Below, one piece after another: positions 10,139 to 18,593 of a stretch of DNA of 64,000 nt. Each line of letters opens with the position of its first letter. Within the stretch, counting starts at the first letter, position 1. Source of the DNA: Rhizobium indicum (GTDB lineage: Bacteria > Pseudomonadota > Alphaproteobacteria > Rhizobiales > Rhizobiaceae). The translations under genes and the position numbers were made by a program. Below the pieces are notes generated by a model that saw only the letters and a list, made by a program, of their open reading frames with translations, did no database searches and was not told where the DNA came from. Where the stretch lies: assembly GCF_005862305.2 (NCBI RefSeq), contig NZ_CP054021.1, positions 1,798,001 through 1,862,000 on the forward strand, given 5' to 3'.

Positions 10139-10140
10139 TC

Positions 10141-11076
10141 ATGGAATGCGCACCAGTCATACTTTTTGTCTTCAATCGTCCCATGCATATGGCACGGACT
10201 ATCGCTGCATTGCAGGCAAACGAATTGGCGGAACAGACGCCGCTGTTCATTTTTTGCGACGGTCAGCGCAATGAAAAAGAAGCGGAGCGCGTGCGCCAGG
10301 TCCGTGAACAGGCAAAGACGGTAACGGGTTTCAAGTCAGTCACTATCGTCGAGCGTGAAAAAAACTATGGCCTTGCCGGCTCCATCATCGATGGCGTGGG
10401 CCGTCTGTGCGAACAATATGGCCGCGTCATCGTCGTCGAGGATGACCTGATAACCTCGCCTGACTTCTTGCGCTATATGAACCAGGGGCTGGATCTTTAT
10501 GCAGATGAGGAGCGCGTCGCCAGCATTCACGGTTACGCCTATCCGGTCCCCAACGACGATGCTCCCGAGAGCTATTTCCTACGTGGGGCGGACTGTTGGG
10601 GCTGGGCCACGTGGGCCCGGGCATGGAAACATTTCGAACCCAATGGGGCTAAGCTTCTGATAGGCCTGAAAGAGAAAGGCCTTGCCAAAGCTTTCGACTA
10701 TGATGGGAACGCCTTTTTCCTGGCGATGCTGCGCAATCAAGTCAAAGGCAAGAATCAATCTTGGGCGATCAGGTGGCATGCCAGCGCTTATCTGGACAAT
10801 ATGCTGACTCTCTACCCTCGCCAGAGCCTTGTGGAGAACTCAGGGTTTGACGACAGCGGAGTCCACTGCAGCGATGTCGATTATTACGCCGGCAGCCTCG
10901 GGCATGCGCCGGGGAAATTGCAAAAGATCCCCGTTGAAGTTAACGAACAAATGCGACTGCGCGTGTTGGGCTTTTTCGCAAAGATGCGCCGCCAGCGGAT
11001 GAATGATTTTTACAAGCTCGTATTCTCGGCCGGGGTCAAGCGCATACGCAAAGTAGTCGGTTTGGCGGCATCCTGA
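10141..11076 (+). CDS. Glycosyltransferase, GT-A fold (GNT-I/GT2-like)
   Basis: The 311-residue product starts APVILFVFNRPMHMARTIAALQAN, a nucleotide-sugar-binding beta-alpha unit. It has IVVEDDLITSPDFLRYMNQGL, an EDD metal-binding motif like that of GNT-I-type inverting transferases, and DCWGWATWARAWKHF, typical of bacterial members in polysaccharide clusters. An in-frame ATG at 10126 overlaps the previous gene, but ATG 10141 has GGGAA at a better distance, so I chose it. Substrates are unknown. Confidence 0.8.
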   Translation: MECAPVILFVFNRPMHMARTIAALQANELAEQTPLFIFCDGQRNEKEAERVRQVREQAKTVTGFKSVTIVEREKNYGLAGSIIDGVGRLCEQYGRVIVVEDDLITSPDFLRYMNQGLDLYADEERVASIHGYAYPVPNDDAPESYFLRGADCWGWATWARAWKHFEPNGAKLLIGLKEKGLAKAFDYDGNAFFLAMLRNQVKGKNQSWAIRWHASAYLDNMLTLYPRQSLVENSGFDDSGVHCSDVDYYAGSLGHAPGKLQKIPVEVNEQMRLRVLGFFAKMRRQRMNDFYKLVFSAGVKRIRKVVGLAAS

Positions 11077-11104
11077 CGCATCGGTCGATTTGGGAAAGAG
11101 AAAC

Positions 11105-11539
11105 ATGATAGAAAAGATCACGAACCGTGGCGAACTGCAGGCCATGATATTGCGGTCGAACTACACGTTCGATGGTATCCAATTTTTCACGCCGGACGAA
11201 TTTTCGCAGCAACTCGCCTATATGAAGCGACCGACTGGCTATGTCATCCAACCCCACGTTCACAACGCCGTCGCGCGCGAGGTCCTCTATACGAAGGAGG
11301 TCCTGCTTATAAAGTCGGGCGTTGTCCGCGTGGACTTCTATTCCGACGCGCAGGAATACTACGAAAGCGCGATCCTGCGCGCTGGCGACGTCATCCTGCT
11401 TGCCTTCGGCGGACATGGTTTTGAAATCATCGAAGAAGCTGAAATCATCGAAGTCAAACAGGGACCTTATGCCGGAGAATCCGATAAGACACGATTTGTA
11501 CCGTCGGTGCGGGAACTGAAGATAAAGGGTGTCGAATGA
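11105..11539 (+). CDS. Cupin-fold protein of glycan clusters
   Basis: The 144-residue protein shows a jelly-roll pattern: PHVHNAVAREVLYTKEVLLI (His-rich strand), SGVVRVDFYS, LRAGDVILLAFGGHGFEI, and a closing EVKQGPYAGESDKTRF. Similar cupins occur beside sugar-nucleotide genes in other bacteria and may be epimerases or ketoisomerases, but no function is established here. The start is ATG 11105 with GGGAAAGAG upstream; an in-frame TTG at 11090 is less likely. It overlaps the next gene by 4 bases. Confidence 0.65.
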   Translation: MIEKITNRGELQAMILRSNYTFDGIQFFTPDEFSQQLAYMKRPTGYVIQPHVHNAVAREVLYTKEVLLIKSGVVRVDFYSDAQEYYESAILRAGDVILLAFGGHGFEIIEEAEIIEVKQGPYAGESDKTRFVPSVRELKIKGVE

Positions 11540-12645
11540 TTCCGGTCAATGAACCGCTGCTGAATGGTAACGAGAGCAAGTATCTGCTGGAATGTATCGA
11601 GACCGGCTGGATTTCCTCCGAAGGCCCTTTCATCACACGTTTTGAGCGTGAGTTTGCCGCGACTGTCGGCCGCAAGCACGCAATCGCCGTTGCGAACGGT
11701 TCGATGGCTCTCGACGCTGGCATGATGGCGCTTGGCCTGGAGGAAGGCACTGAGGTCATCATGCCGTCCTTCACGATCATTTCCTGCGCAGCAGCCATCG
11801 TGAGAGCGGGTTGTGTGCCGGTTGCGGTGGATTCGGATCCTCTCACCTGGAATATCGATCCGACGAAGATCGAAGCAGCTATTACGCCGAAGACGCGCGC
11901 CATCATGGTGGTGCATATCTATGGCCTGCCCTGCGATATGGCCGCGATCAACGAGATCGCCCGCCGCCACGACCTCAAGATCATCGAAGACGCTGCAGAA
12001 ATGCATGGACAGACATATAACGGCCAGCCTTGCGGCAGTTTCGGCGATGTCAGCATTTTCAGCTTCTATCCCAATAAGCACATTACCACAGGCGAAGGTG
12101 GCATGATCGTCACCGATTCCGACGCCCTTGCCGACAGATCTCGAAGCCTGCGAAATCTCTGCTTCCTGCCTGCCCGTCGCTTTGTTCACGAGGAACTGGG
12201 CTGGAATATGCGTATGACAAATATGCAGGCGGCTTTGGGTTGCGCGCAGCTTGAGCGCCTTCCGGAATTCGTCGAGCGCAAACGTGCGATGGGCAAACTG
12301 TATACCGAGCTGCTTCAGGACCTGCCCGGCATTCAACTGCCGTTGCCCGAGACAACGTATGCCCGGAATATCTATTGGGTCTATGGCATCGTGCTGAAGG
12401 ACGAGATCGATTTCGACGCAGCCGAAGCGATGAAACGATTGGCGGCCAAAGGGGTAGGCTGCCGTCCGTTTTTCTGGCCGATGCACGAGCAGCCCGTTCT
12501 GCAGAAGATGGGCTTCTTCAAGGACGCAGATCTTCCCATCGCCGCAAAGCTTGCGCGCCGCGGCTTCTATATTCCAAGCGGCATGGCGCTGAGGGAAGAT
12601 CAAATTCGCGAAGTCGCGGGTATCGTAGCGGAGGTCATCCGTTGA
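11536..12645 (+). CDS. DegT/DnrJ/EryC1/StrS family sugar aminotransferase
   Basis: The 369-residue PLP enzyme has the family course: GWISSEGPFITRFEREFA, IAVANGSMALDAGMMALGL, VHIYGLPCDMAAI, IIEDAAEMHGQTYNG and SFYPNKHITTGEGGMIVTD, where Lys181 is the expected Schiff-base residue. It should transfer an amino group from glutamate to a keto-sugar nucleotide. Resemblance is strongest to GDP-perosamine synthase-like members, so GDP-4-keto-6-deoxymannose from Gmd is a plausible substrate; the product of the LegB-like dehydratase is the alternative. Confidence 0.88.
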   Translation: MIPVNEPLLNGNESKYLLECIETGWISSEGPFITRFEREFAATVGRKHAIAVANGSMALDAGMMALGLEEGTEVIMPSFTIISCAAAIVRAGCVPVAVDSDPLTWNIDPTKIEAAITPKTRAIMVVHIYGLPCDMAAINEIARRHDLKIIEDAAEMHGQTYNGQPCGSFGDVSIFSFYPNKHITTGEGGMIVTDSDALADRSRSLRNLCFLPARRFVHEELGWNMRMTNMQAALGCAQLERLPEFVERKRAMGKLYTELLQDLPGIQLPLPETTYARNIYWVYGIVLKDEIDFDAAEAMKRLAAKGVGCRPFFWPMHEQPVLQKMGFFKDADLPIAAKLARRGFYIPSGMALREDQIREVAGIVAEVIR

Positions 12646-13412
12646 CGACCAGTTTCGGATTGTACTCCCAGTATTACGATCTTCTCTATAAGGACAAGGA
12701 CTACGAGGGCGAAACAGCTTATGTGAAAGCTCTGCTGGAGCGTTATGCCACCGGCCCAATCTCACAGATTATGGAGCTAGGCTCCGGCACCGGCATTCAC
12801 GCCGAAAAGATCGCAGAAGCCGGATATGGGGTGCTGGGGGTAGAGCTGTCGGAAACCATGCTTGCGGCGGCCATGCCGAAGGCGGCACAGTCGGGCGGCA
12901 AACTTGATTTCAAGCTGGGCGATGCACGCACATTCCGGACGGATCGGCAATTCCAGGCGGTCATCTCCCTTTTTCATGTTTTGAGCTATCAGACGTCCGA
13001 TGCCGATCTCGAAGCGATGATGGAGACTGTCTCCCACCATCTCGAAGATGGAGGAATTTTCATATTCGACTTCTGGTACGGACCAGCAGTCCTTTGGCAG
13101 CGGCCGAGCACCCGCGTCAAACGCTTGGAAAACGATGAGATTTCCGTCGTTCGCGTTGCAGAGTCGGTCGTGCATGACGCCGAGAACGTCGTGGATGTCA
13201 ATTACACGATCTTCGCGACGGAGAAGCTGAGCGCCAAGACCGAAATGGTTTGCGAAACCCACCGCATGCGCTACCTCTTCCTGAACGAGATAAACCGCCT
13301 CCTGACGAATGCGGGGATGAGCCGTGTGATTGCCGAAGAGTGGATGTCCAGTTCGACGCCGGGGACCGAAACCTGGGGCGTCTGTGTCGTAGCGCGCAAG
13401 AACGCGGGCTGA
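12642..13412 (+). CDS. Class I SAM-dependent methyltransferase
   Basis: The 256-residue product begins at TTG 12642, inside the stop of the aminotransferase gene, with GGAGG at 12630-12634 correctly spaced. Motif I is IMELGSGTGIHAEKIA and the acidic end of strand 2 is VLGVELSETML, followed by VISLFHVLSYQ and FIFDFWYG. This is the usual small-molecule methyltransferase of sugar clusters, able to N- or O-methylate a sugar. The opening YSQYYDLLYKDKDY is typical of such enzymes. The target is not evident. Confidence 0.82.
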   Translation: MTTSFGLYSQYYDLLYKDKDYEGETAYVKALLERYATGPISQIMELGSGTGIHAEKIAEAGYGVLGVELSETMLAAAMPKAAQSGGKLDFKLGDARTFRTDRQFQAVISLFHVLSYQTSDADLEAMMETVSHHLEDGGIFIFDFWYGPAVLWQRPSTRVKRLENDEISVVRVAESVVHDAENVVDVNYTIFATEKLSAKTEMVCETHRMRYLFLNEINRLLTNAGMSRVIAEEWMSSSTPGTETWGVCVVARKNAG

Positions 13413-13415
13413 CTG

Positions 13416-14627
13416 TTGGCGATACATTTGGACGACCGAATTACCTTGCGCCGGAAGAGGATTGGTTTCTATCTCGGAGTAGGCCGCCATGCCGGTGGTA
13501 TGTTCCAGTATGCGCAAAGCCTTGTGCAGGCCCTGTCTTCAATCGACGGCACGGACGTGGAGGTCATCGTTGCCTATGGGGACGAAGCCTGGCGCTCTGA
13601 ACTTGATGCCAGCCCGCTGAAGACCGTCCCGCTGCAGCACTGGAAGCGGGGCGAGACACTTGCCAAGCTGTTCATGGTTCTGCCCGGCTCCGTAGCGCGT
13701 AACATCGCGAGATGGGTGAACCCACTCGTGCGGGAATTGACATCTCTCCAATGTGATCTGTGGATTTTTCCGGCTCAAGACGCCCTGACCTGGCAGATCA
13801 AGGAGCCCTCGATCGCAACCATTCACGATTTGATGCACAGATATGAACGCAGCTTTCCAGAAGCCGGAAGCTGGTTGCGCTTTCAACTGAGAGAAAGCCG
13901 GTTCCGTCACCTTGTGAACCAGGGCGTTGCCGTGCTCGTCGATTCCGAAACCGGGCGGCGGCATGTCATGGAAAGCTACGGTACGCCAGAAGATCACATA
14001 TATCCGCTGCCTTATATCGCTCCGAACTATCTTACGGATTCGGTCGAGACGCCCGCCTTCGCCGAACGCTACCGGCTTCCGGAAAAATTCTATTTTTATC
14101 CGGCGCAATTCTGGCCTCACAAGAATCACTTGCGGCTCATACAAGCGCTGGCAGCCGCGCGCAGGACTCATCCGAACATGGAACTGGTCTTGGCGGGCAA
14201 TACAAAGCGCGAATATGCGGCCGTCAAAGCGACAGCAAGCGAGCTTGGGCTATCCCAAGCTGTTCACTTCGTCGGTTATGTACCGGATTCGGATCTGGCT
14301 GGGTTTTATCGTCGTGCCAGAGGGTTGGTCATGCCGACTTTTTTCGGCCCGACAAACATTCCGCCGCTTGAAGCGATGGTGTGTGGTTGCCCCGTTTTGA
14401 TATCGGACAAGTATGGTATGCGTGAACAGTGCGGCGACGCGGCTCTCTATTTCTCGCCGCAATCCGTCGCGGAAATTCAAGGGGCAATGAGCCGCCTGTG
14501 GGAAGATGAAGACCTACGTTCCTCTTTGATCAAAAAGGGGCTTGAAAGAGCTTCCTTGTGGAAGCAAGAAGATTTCGACCACCGTCTGAGAGAAATTTTG
14601 GGGCGTGTCCTCGATCGAGTCGCATGA
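13416..14627 (+). CDS. Glycosyltransferase family 4 (GT-B), paralogue of the first one
   Basis: The 403-residue protein starts at TTG 13416, three bases after the previous stop. The N-terminal acceptor domain has GVGRHAGGMFQYAQSL. The donor domain has FYPAQFWPHKNHLRLIQAL, VHFVGYVPDSDLAGFYRRA and PTFFGPTNIPPLEAMVCGCP. Its C-terminal half is nearly co-linear with the protein at 8942-10138, so the two arose by duplication and probably add related sugars. The end overlaps the predicted start of the exporter permease. Confidence 0.85.
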   Translation: MAIHLDDRITLRRKRIGFYLGVGRHAGGMFQYAQSLVQALSSIDGTDVEVIVAYGDEAWRSELDASPLKTVPLQHWKRGETLAKLFMVLPGSVARNIARWVNPLVRELTSLQCDLWIFPAQDALTWQIKEPSIATIHDLMHRYERSFPEAGSWLRFQLRESRFRHLVNQGVAVLVDSETGRRHVMESYGTPEDHIYPLPYIAPNYLTDSVETPAFAERYRLPEKFYFYPAQFWPHKNHLRLIQALAAARRTHPNMELVLAGNTKREYAAVKATASELGLSQAVHFVGYVPDSDLAGFYRRARGLVMPTFFGPTNIPPLEAMVCGCPVLISDKYGMREQCGDAALYFSPQSVAEIQGAMSRLWEDEDLRSSLIKKGLERASLWKQEDFDHRLREILGRVLDRVA

Positions 14628-15591
14628 TACATGGCGTTGGTCCATGCAGTCCCCTGAGGCCGTAGAAAATATGGCACGAGTAACGGCTAACGGAGAGTTT
14701 GAGCGCATTAATATGACAGGTCACGTGACAAAACAGGAAGGGGAAAGCGGCACCGAACCCTGGGATATAGTCATCAAGCCGTCCGGCACCATCAGCGTCG
14801 GGCTGACGACCGCGTGGAAATATCGTGAACTTATCTGGATGTTCTTCAAAAGGGATTTCACGACATTCTACAAGCAAACCGTGCTTGGACCGGTTTGGTA
14901 TCTCATACAACCGATACTGACGACGGTCACCTATTACATCGTCTTCGGAAAGATTGCCAATCTCTCGACCGATGGAATTTCCCCGCTTGTCTTTTATATG
15001 TCCGGCACCATTATCTGGAATTATTTCTCAGCTTGCCTCACCAATAACTCAGAAACATTTTCGAAAAACTCGAACTTGTTTGGAAAAGTGTATTTCCCCC
15101 GGCTAGTCGTACCACTCGCAGTCGCGATGAGCGGCCTGGTCGCATTTGCCATCCAATTCACGCTGCTGCTTACGATCTCTTTTGTTCTCTGGCTTAGTCA
15201 GGATGATATTGTGATCAGCTTGCGTTTCGTTTTCGCGACACCATTGATTTTGCTATATGTTGCAACGCTTGGTGTGGGAATGGGACTCTTGGTTTCCGCG
15301 CTGACAGTTCGATATCGTGATCTGGTTTATGCCGTCGGTTTCGTTACGCAGCTTTGGATGTATGCGACACCCGTCGTCTATGCTTTCAGCCAGGTTCCCG
15401 AACGATATCAATGGTTTTACTACCTCAATCCGATGACGACTCCGGTTCAGGTATTCCGTTGGGCACTTTTCGACGCGTCGCCGCTTCCTCTGAGCATTTG
15501 CCTGGCGAATGTCGCGGCCACTCTGATTATTATGTTTGGCGGCTTGATACTTTTTGCGCGGGCTGAGGCAACCGCTATGGATACCGTTTGA
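14605..15591 (+). CDS. wzm: Polysaccharide ABC exporter permease (Wzm/RfbA/KpsM type)
   Basis: The 328-residue membrane protein carries about six helices after residue 65 and the ABC-2 pattern FFKRDFTTFYKQTVLGPVWY, IIWNYFSACLTNNSETF, FGKVYFPRLVVPLA and VRYRDLVYAVGFVTQLWMY, typical of permeases exporting O-antigen or capsule. The exact start is unsure: GTG 14605 overlaps the upstream gene, and ATGs at 14644, 14671 and 14713 are also possible. It is coupled to the ATPase gene by a TGATG overlap. Confidence 0.92.
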   Translation: MSSIESHDTWRWSMQSPEAVENMARVTANGEFERINMTGHVTKQEGESGTEPWDIVIKPSGTISVGLTTAWKYRELIWMFFKRDFTTFYKQTVLGPVWYLIQPILTTVTYYIVFGKIANLSTDGISPLVFYMSGTIIWNYFSACLTNNSETFSKNSNLFGKVYFPRLVVPLAVAMSGLVAFAIQFTLLLTISFVLWLSQDDIVISLRFVFATPLILLYVATLGVGMGLLVSALTVRYRDLVYAVGFVTQLWMYATPVVYAFSQVPERYQWFYYLNPMTTPVQVFRWALFDASPLPLSICLANVAATLIIMFGGLILFARAEATAMDTV

Positions 15592-16910
15592 TGAATGATA
15601 TCGTTATACGCGCCGAGAATGTCAGCAAACACTATCGCTTGGGTATCATCAATCACGGCACCTTGTACCGCGACCTCCAAAGCTGGTGGGCGCGGTTCCG
15701 CAATCTGCCGGACCCCAATGCCTCCGTGTCGGATTACGCTTCCGACAGACAGAACAAGGCTCGGCTTAAGAACGATATTTTTCACGCCCTGGATGATGTC
15801 TCCTTCGAGATCTCCCGCGGCGATATCGTTGGCGTAATCGGTCGCAATGGGGCAGGCAAGTCGACCCTTCTGAAGCTGATGTCTCGCATAACGCGTCCAA
15901 CCTCGGGCTATATTGGCATTCGAGGCAGGATTGCGAGCCTCTTGGAAGTCGGAACCGGCTTCCACCCCGAACTCACGGGCCGCGAAAACGTTTACTTAAA
16001 CGGTGCCATTCTTGGAATGACACACTCCGAAGTTCGCAGGAAGTTCGATGAAATCGTCGAGTTCGCAGAAATCGGCGATTTCATCGACACCCCAGTCAAA
16101 CGTTACTCTTCAGGCATGTATGTTCGACTTGCCTTTTCCGTTGCGGCACATCTGGAACCCGAAATACTTCTTGTCGATGAGGTTTTGGCAGTTGGCGACG
16201 TCAACTTCCAGAACAAATGTATGGGCCGAATGCGGGAGGTGACCAAGGCGGGCCGAACAATCATGTTCGTCAGCCATAATATGACAGCTGTAAGCAGTCT
16301 TTGCCCTCAATCCATTCTGTTGTCCGACGGTCGCGTAGCTGCCGTGGGCAGTACGTCCGATGTCATTCGCGCCTATCTCGACCGGCCTGAACTGAGCGGG
16401 AAGATAGATTTTGAAATCGACCCACAGGATGTCGACGGCAAGGCGGTGATCTCTCGCCTTTCCATCCGAAAGGAAGATGGCGAGTTAGCACAAACTGTTG
16501 AACTCACGAAGAATTTTATCATCGAGATGGAGTATGAACTGCGCGAGCCACTGACAGGGCTTTCCGTCGGGCTGCAGATCATGATGGAGGATGGTTATTC
16601 CTCGGTCATCAGCCTGTCTGATCCGGAACTCGACGTAAGCCGCCTCGACACCCGGTCCCCAGGTTATTATCGGGCACGAGTCGTCATTCCGGCTGGCTTG
16701 TTGAACACTGGAACCTTTTATCTCCGCGCCGGCATTTCCAGCCGTTTTTCGATCTATTCGGTGGTTGAGGGTATTCGGTTCGAAGTCGAAGACAATGTCG
16801 GGATCATCCAGATGCTGGGGCAGCAGCGAAAACCGTCGATTTCGGCGATCCAGCTCCCCTGGGATGTGAAGATGCTCTACCTCCGCGATTCTGAAGGCTT
16901 ATTGAAATGA
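15591..16910 (+). CDS. wzt: Polysaccharide ABC exporter ATPase with C-terminal glycan-recognition domain (Wzt)
   Basis: The 439-residue protein has Walker A GRNGAGKST, the SSGMYVRLAFSVA signature, Walker B LLVDEVLAVGD and the switch His in FVSHNM. After about residue 250 there is an extra beta-rich domain like Wzt-C, which in E. coli O8/O9a binds the modified non-reducing end of the finished chain before export. This suggests that the exported polymer is terminally capped. ATG 15591 shares a base with the permease stop (TGATG). Confidence 0.93.
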   Translation: MNDIVIRAENVSKHYRLGIINHGTLYRDLQSWWARFRNLPDPNASVSDYASDRQNKARLKNDIFHALDDVSFEISRGDIVGVIGRNGAGKSTLLKLMSRITRPTSGYIGIRGRIASLLEVGTGFHPELTGRENVYLNGAILGMTHSEVRRKFDEIVEFAEIGDFIDTPVKRYSSGMYVRLAFSVAAHLEPEILLVDEVLAVGDVNFQNKCMGRMREVTKAGRTIMFVSHNMTAVSSLCPQSILLSDGRVAAVGSTSDVIRAYLDRPELSGKIDFEIDPQDVDGKAVISRLSIRKEDGELAQTVELTKNFIIEMEYELREPLTGLSVGLQIMMEDGYSSVISLSDPELDVSRLDTRSPGYYRARVVIPAGLLNTGTFYLRAGISSRFSIYSVVEGIRFEVEDNVGIIQMLGQQRKPSISAIQLPWDVKMLYLRDSEGLLK

Positions 16911-17887
16911 AGAAAGTACTCGTGACCGGTGCGGACGGCTTCATCGGCTCTCACCTCGTTGAAACCTTGGTCAAGGCAGGCGTGGAAGTCCGCGCCCTCT
17001 GCCAGTACAACTCGTTTTCCAGCTGGGGCTGGCTGGACCAGTCTGAATACCGCGGCAAGTTCGAGGTCATTCTTGGAGACGTTCGCGACCCGGCGCAAAT
17101 GCGTGCCGTCGCTAAAGGCGTTGACACGATATTTCATCTGGCCGCGCTCATCGCTATTCCCTATTCCTATCAGGCGCCGTCCAGCTATGTAGACACCAAC
17201 ATTAATGGCACGTTGAATGTGCTTCAGGGCGCTCTCGATGCAAGCGTTGGCCGCGTCATCCAGACCTCGACCAGCGAGGTCTACGGAACGGCTCGCTTTG
17301 TCCCAATCAGCGAAAGTCATCCGCTGCAGGCACAGTCGCCCTATTCGGCGTCAAAAATCGGTGCTGACGCGATGGCCTACAGCTATCATTCGAGCTTCGA
17401 CCTGCCGGTGACGGTCGCACGGCCTTTCAACACTTTCGGCCCACGACAATCCGCAAGGGCGGTAATTCCGACTGTGATTTCACAGCTTCTGAGCGGACGG
17501 ACGACGCTGAAGCTTGGTGCGCTCTCGCCCACCCGGGATTTCAATTTCGTGCAGGATACATGCGACGGCTTTCTGGCGCTCGCGGCCTGCGACGAAGCCA
17601 TCGGCCAGACGGTCAATATCGGCTCGGGCAGCGAGATATCGATCGGCGATACCGTTCGGCTGATCGCCGATATCATCGGCGTCAGCGTCGAGATCGAATG
17701 CGATGAACAGCGTTTGCGTCCGGCAAACAGCGAAGTGGAACGTTTGTGCTGCGACAACAGCCTGATCAAGTCTCTGACAGGATTTTCGCCGCGTTACAGC
17801 TTGGAAGATGGTCTGAAAGCGACGATCGACTGGCTGCGTCAGCCACAGAATCTGGCGAGATACAAGGCGGATATCTTCAATGTCTAG
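16907..17887 (+). CDS. NAD-dependent sugar-nucleotide 4,6-dehydratase, LegB-like
   Basis: The 326-residue extended SDR has KKVLVTGADGFIGSHLVETL, then ALCQYNSFSSWGWLD, which I know from the LegB-type HexNAc-nucleotide 4,6-dehydratases of legionaminic-acid pathways. It also has QTSTSEVYGTA and SPYSASKIGADAMAY (Thr/Ser, YxxxK). A 4-keto-6-deoxy-HexNAc nucleotide is the likely product. The gene overlaps wzt and the following nucleotidyltransferase, opening the nonulosonate-like block. Assignment is by motif only; a general epimerase remains possible. Confidence 0.8.
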   Translation: MKKVLVTGADGFIGSHLVETLVKAGVEVRALCQYNSFSSWGWLDQSEYRGKFEVILGDVRDPAQMRAVAKGVDTIFHLAALIAIPYSYQAPSSYVDTNINGTLNVLQGALDASVGRVIQTSTSEVYGTARFVPISESHPLQAQSPYSASKIGADAMAYSYHSSFDLPVTVARPFNTFGPRQSARAVIPTVISQLLSGRTTLKLGALSPTRDFNFVQDTCDGFLALAACDEAIGQTVNIGSGSEISIGDTVRLIADIIGVSVEIECDEQRLRPANSEVERLCCDNSLIKSLTGFSPRYSLEDGLKATIDWLRQPQNLARYKADIFNV

Positions 17888-18593
17888 GCGCGCAGTCATT
17901 CTGGCCGGCGGAATGGGAACGCGGTTGCGGCCCTATACCGTCGTGCTTCCAAAGCCTTTGATGCCGATCGGCGACTATCCTATTCTTGAGGTGATCATTC
18001 GTCAGCTGATATCAGGCGGATTTCAACATATAACGCTTGCCGTCAACCACCAGGCCGAGCTGATCAAGGCTTTCTTCCAGGATGGCGACAAGTGGGGTGT
18101 ACGCATCGACTATTCGCTTGAGGACGAACCTCTTGGCACCATGGGGCCGCTGCGGCTGATAAAGGATCTGCCGGAGAATTTCCTGGTGATGAACGGCGAC
18201 ATTCTGACGGATCTCAACTATGCCGATTTTCATGATGCTCACGTCCGCGACGGGAATATATTCACGATCTCGTCCAAGACGCGTCAGCATCGCATAGACT
18301 ATGGCGTTCTTGACACCGGCGAGGCCGGGCTGTTGACCGGTTTTCGAGAGAAACCGACGGCCGAATACAAAGTCAGCATGGGCGTCTACATGGTGTCTTC
18401 GAGGGCCGTCGAGCACATACCACAAGGTGGTGCCTACGGCTTCGATCAGTTGATGCTTGATCTTCTTGCGGCCGGCAAGCCGGCCACGGTTCGAGATTTT
18501 GCAGGCTATTGGCTCGATATCGGACGGCCTGACGATTATGCCTTGGCGATCGAGCAGTTCGAATCCATGCGGTCCAGGTTCTTGAATGGTTGA
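17880..18593 (+). CDS. Sugar-1-phosphate nucleotidyltransferase
   Basis: The 237-residue enzyme has AVILAGGMGTRLRPYT, the pyrophosphorylase signature, followed by PKPLMPIGDYPILE, DEPLGTMGPL and FLVMNGDILTDLNY, where the Asp binds metal. It lacks any C-terminal hexapeptide acyltransferase domain, so it only makes NDP-sugars. In the legionaminic-acid cluster of Campylobacter a comparable enzyme (PtmE) makes GDP-glucosamine, so that role is a reasonable guess next to a LegB-like enzyme. It overlaps both neighbouring genes by 8 bases. Confidence 0.85.
   Translation: MSRRAVILAGGMGTRLRPYTVVLPKPLMPIGDYPILEVIIRQLISGGFQHITLAVNHQAELIKAFFQDGDKWGVRIDYSLEDEPLGTMGPLRLIKDLPENFLVMNGDILTDLNYADFHDAHVRDGNIFTISSKTRQHRIDYGVLDTGEAGLLTGFREKPTAEYKVSMGVYMVSSRAVEHIPQGGAYGFDQLMLDLLAAGKPATVRDFAGYWLDIGRPDDYALAIEQFESMRSRFLNG

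Noticed and set aside
12375..12641. N-terminal 89 codons before the methyltransferase
   Set aside because: These lie inside the aminotransferase gene in another frame; TTG 12642 with GGAGG is the real start.
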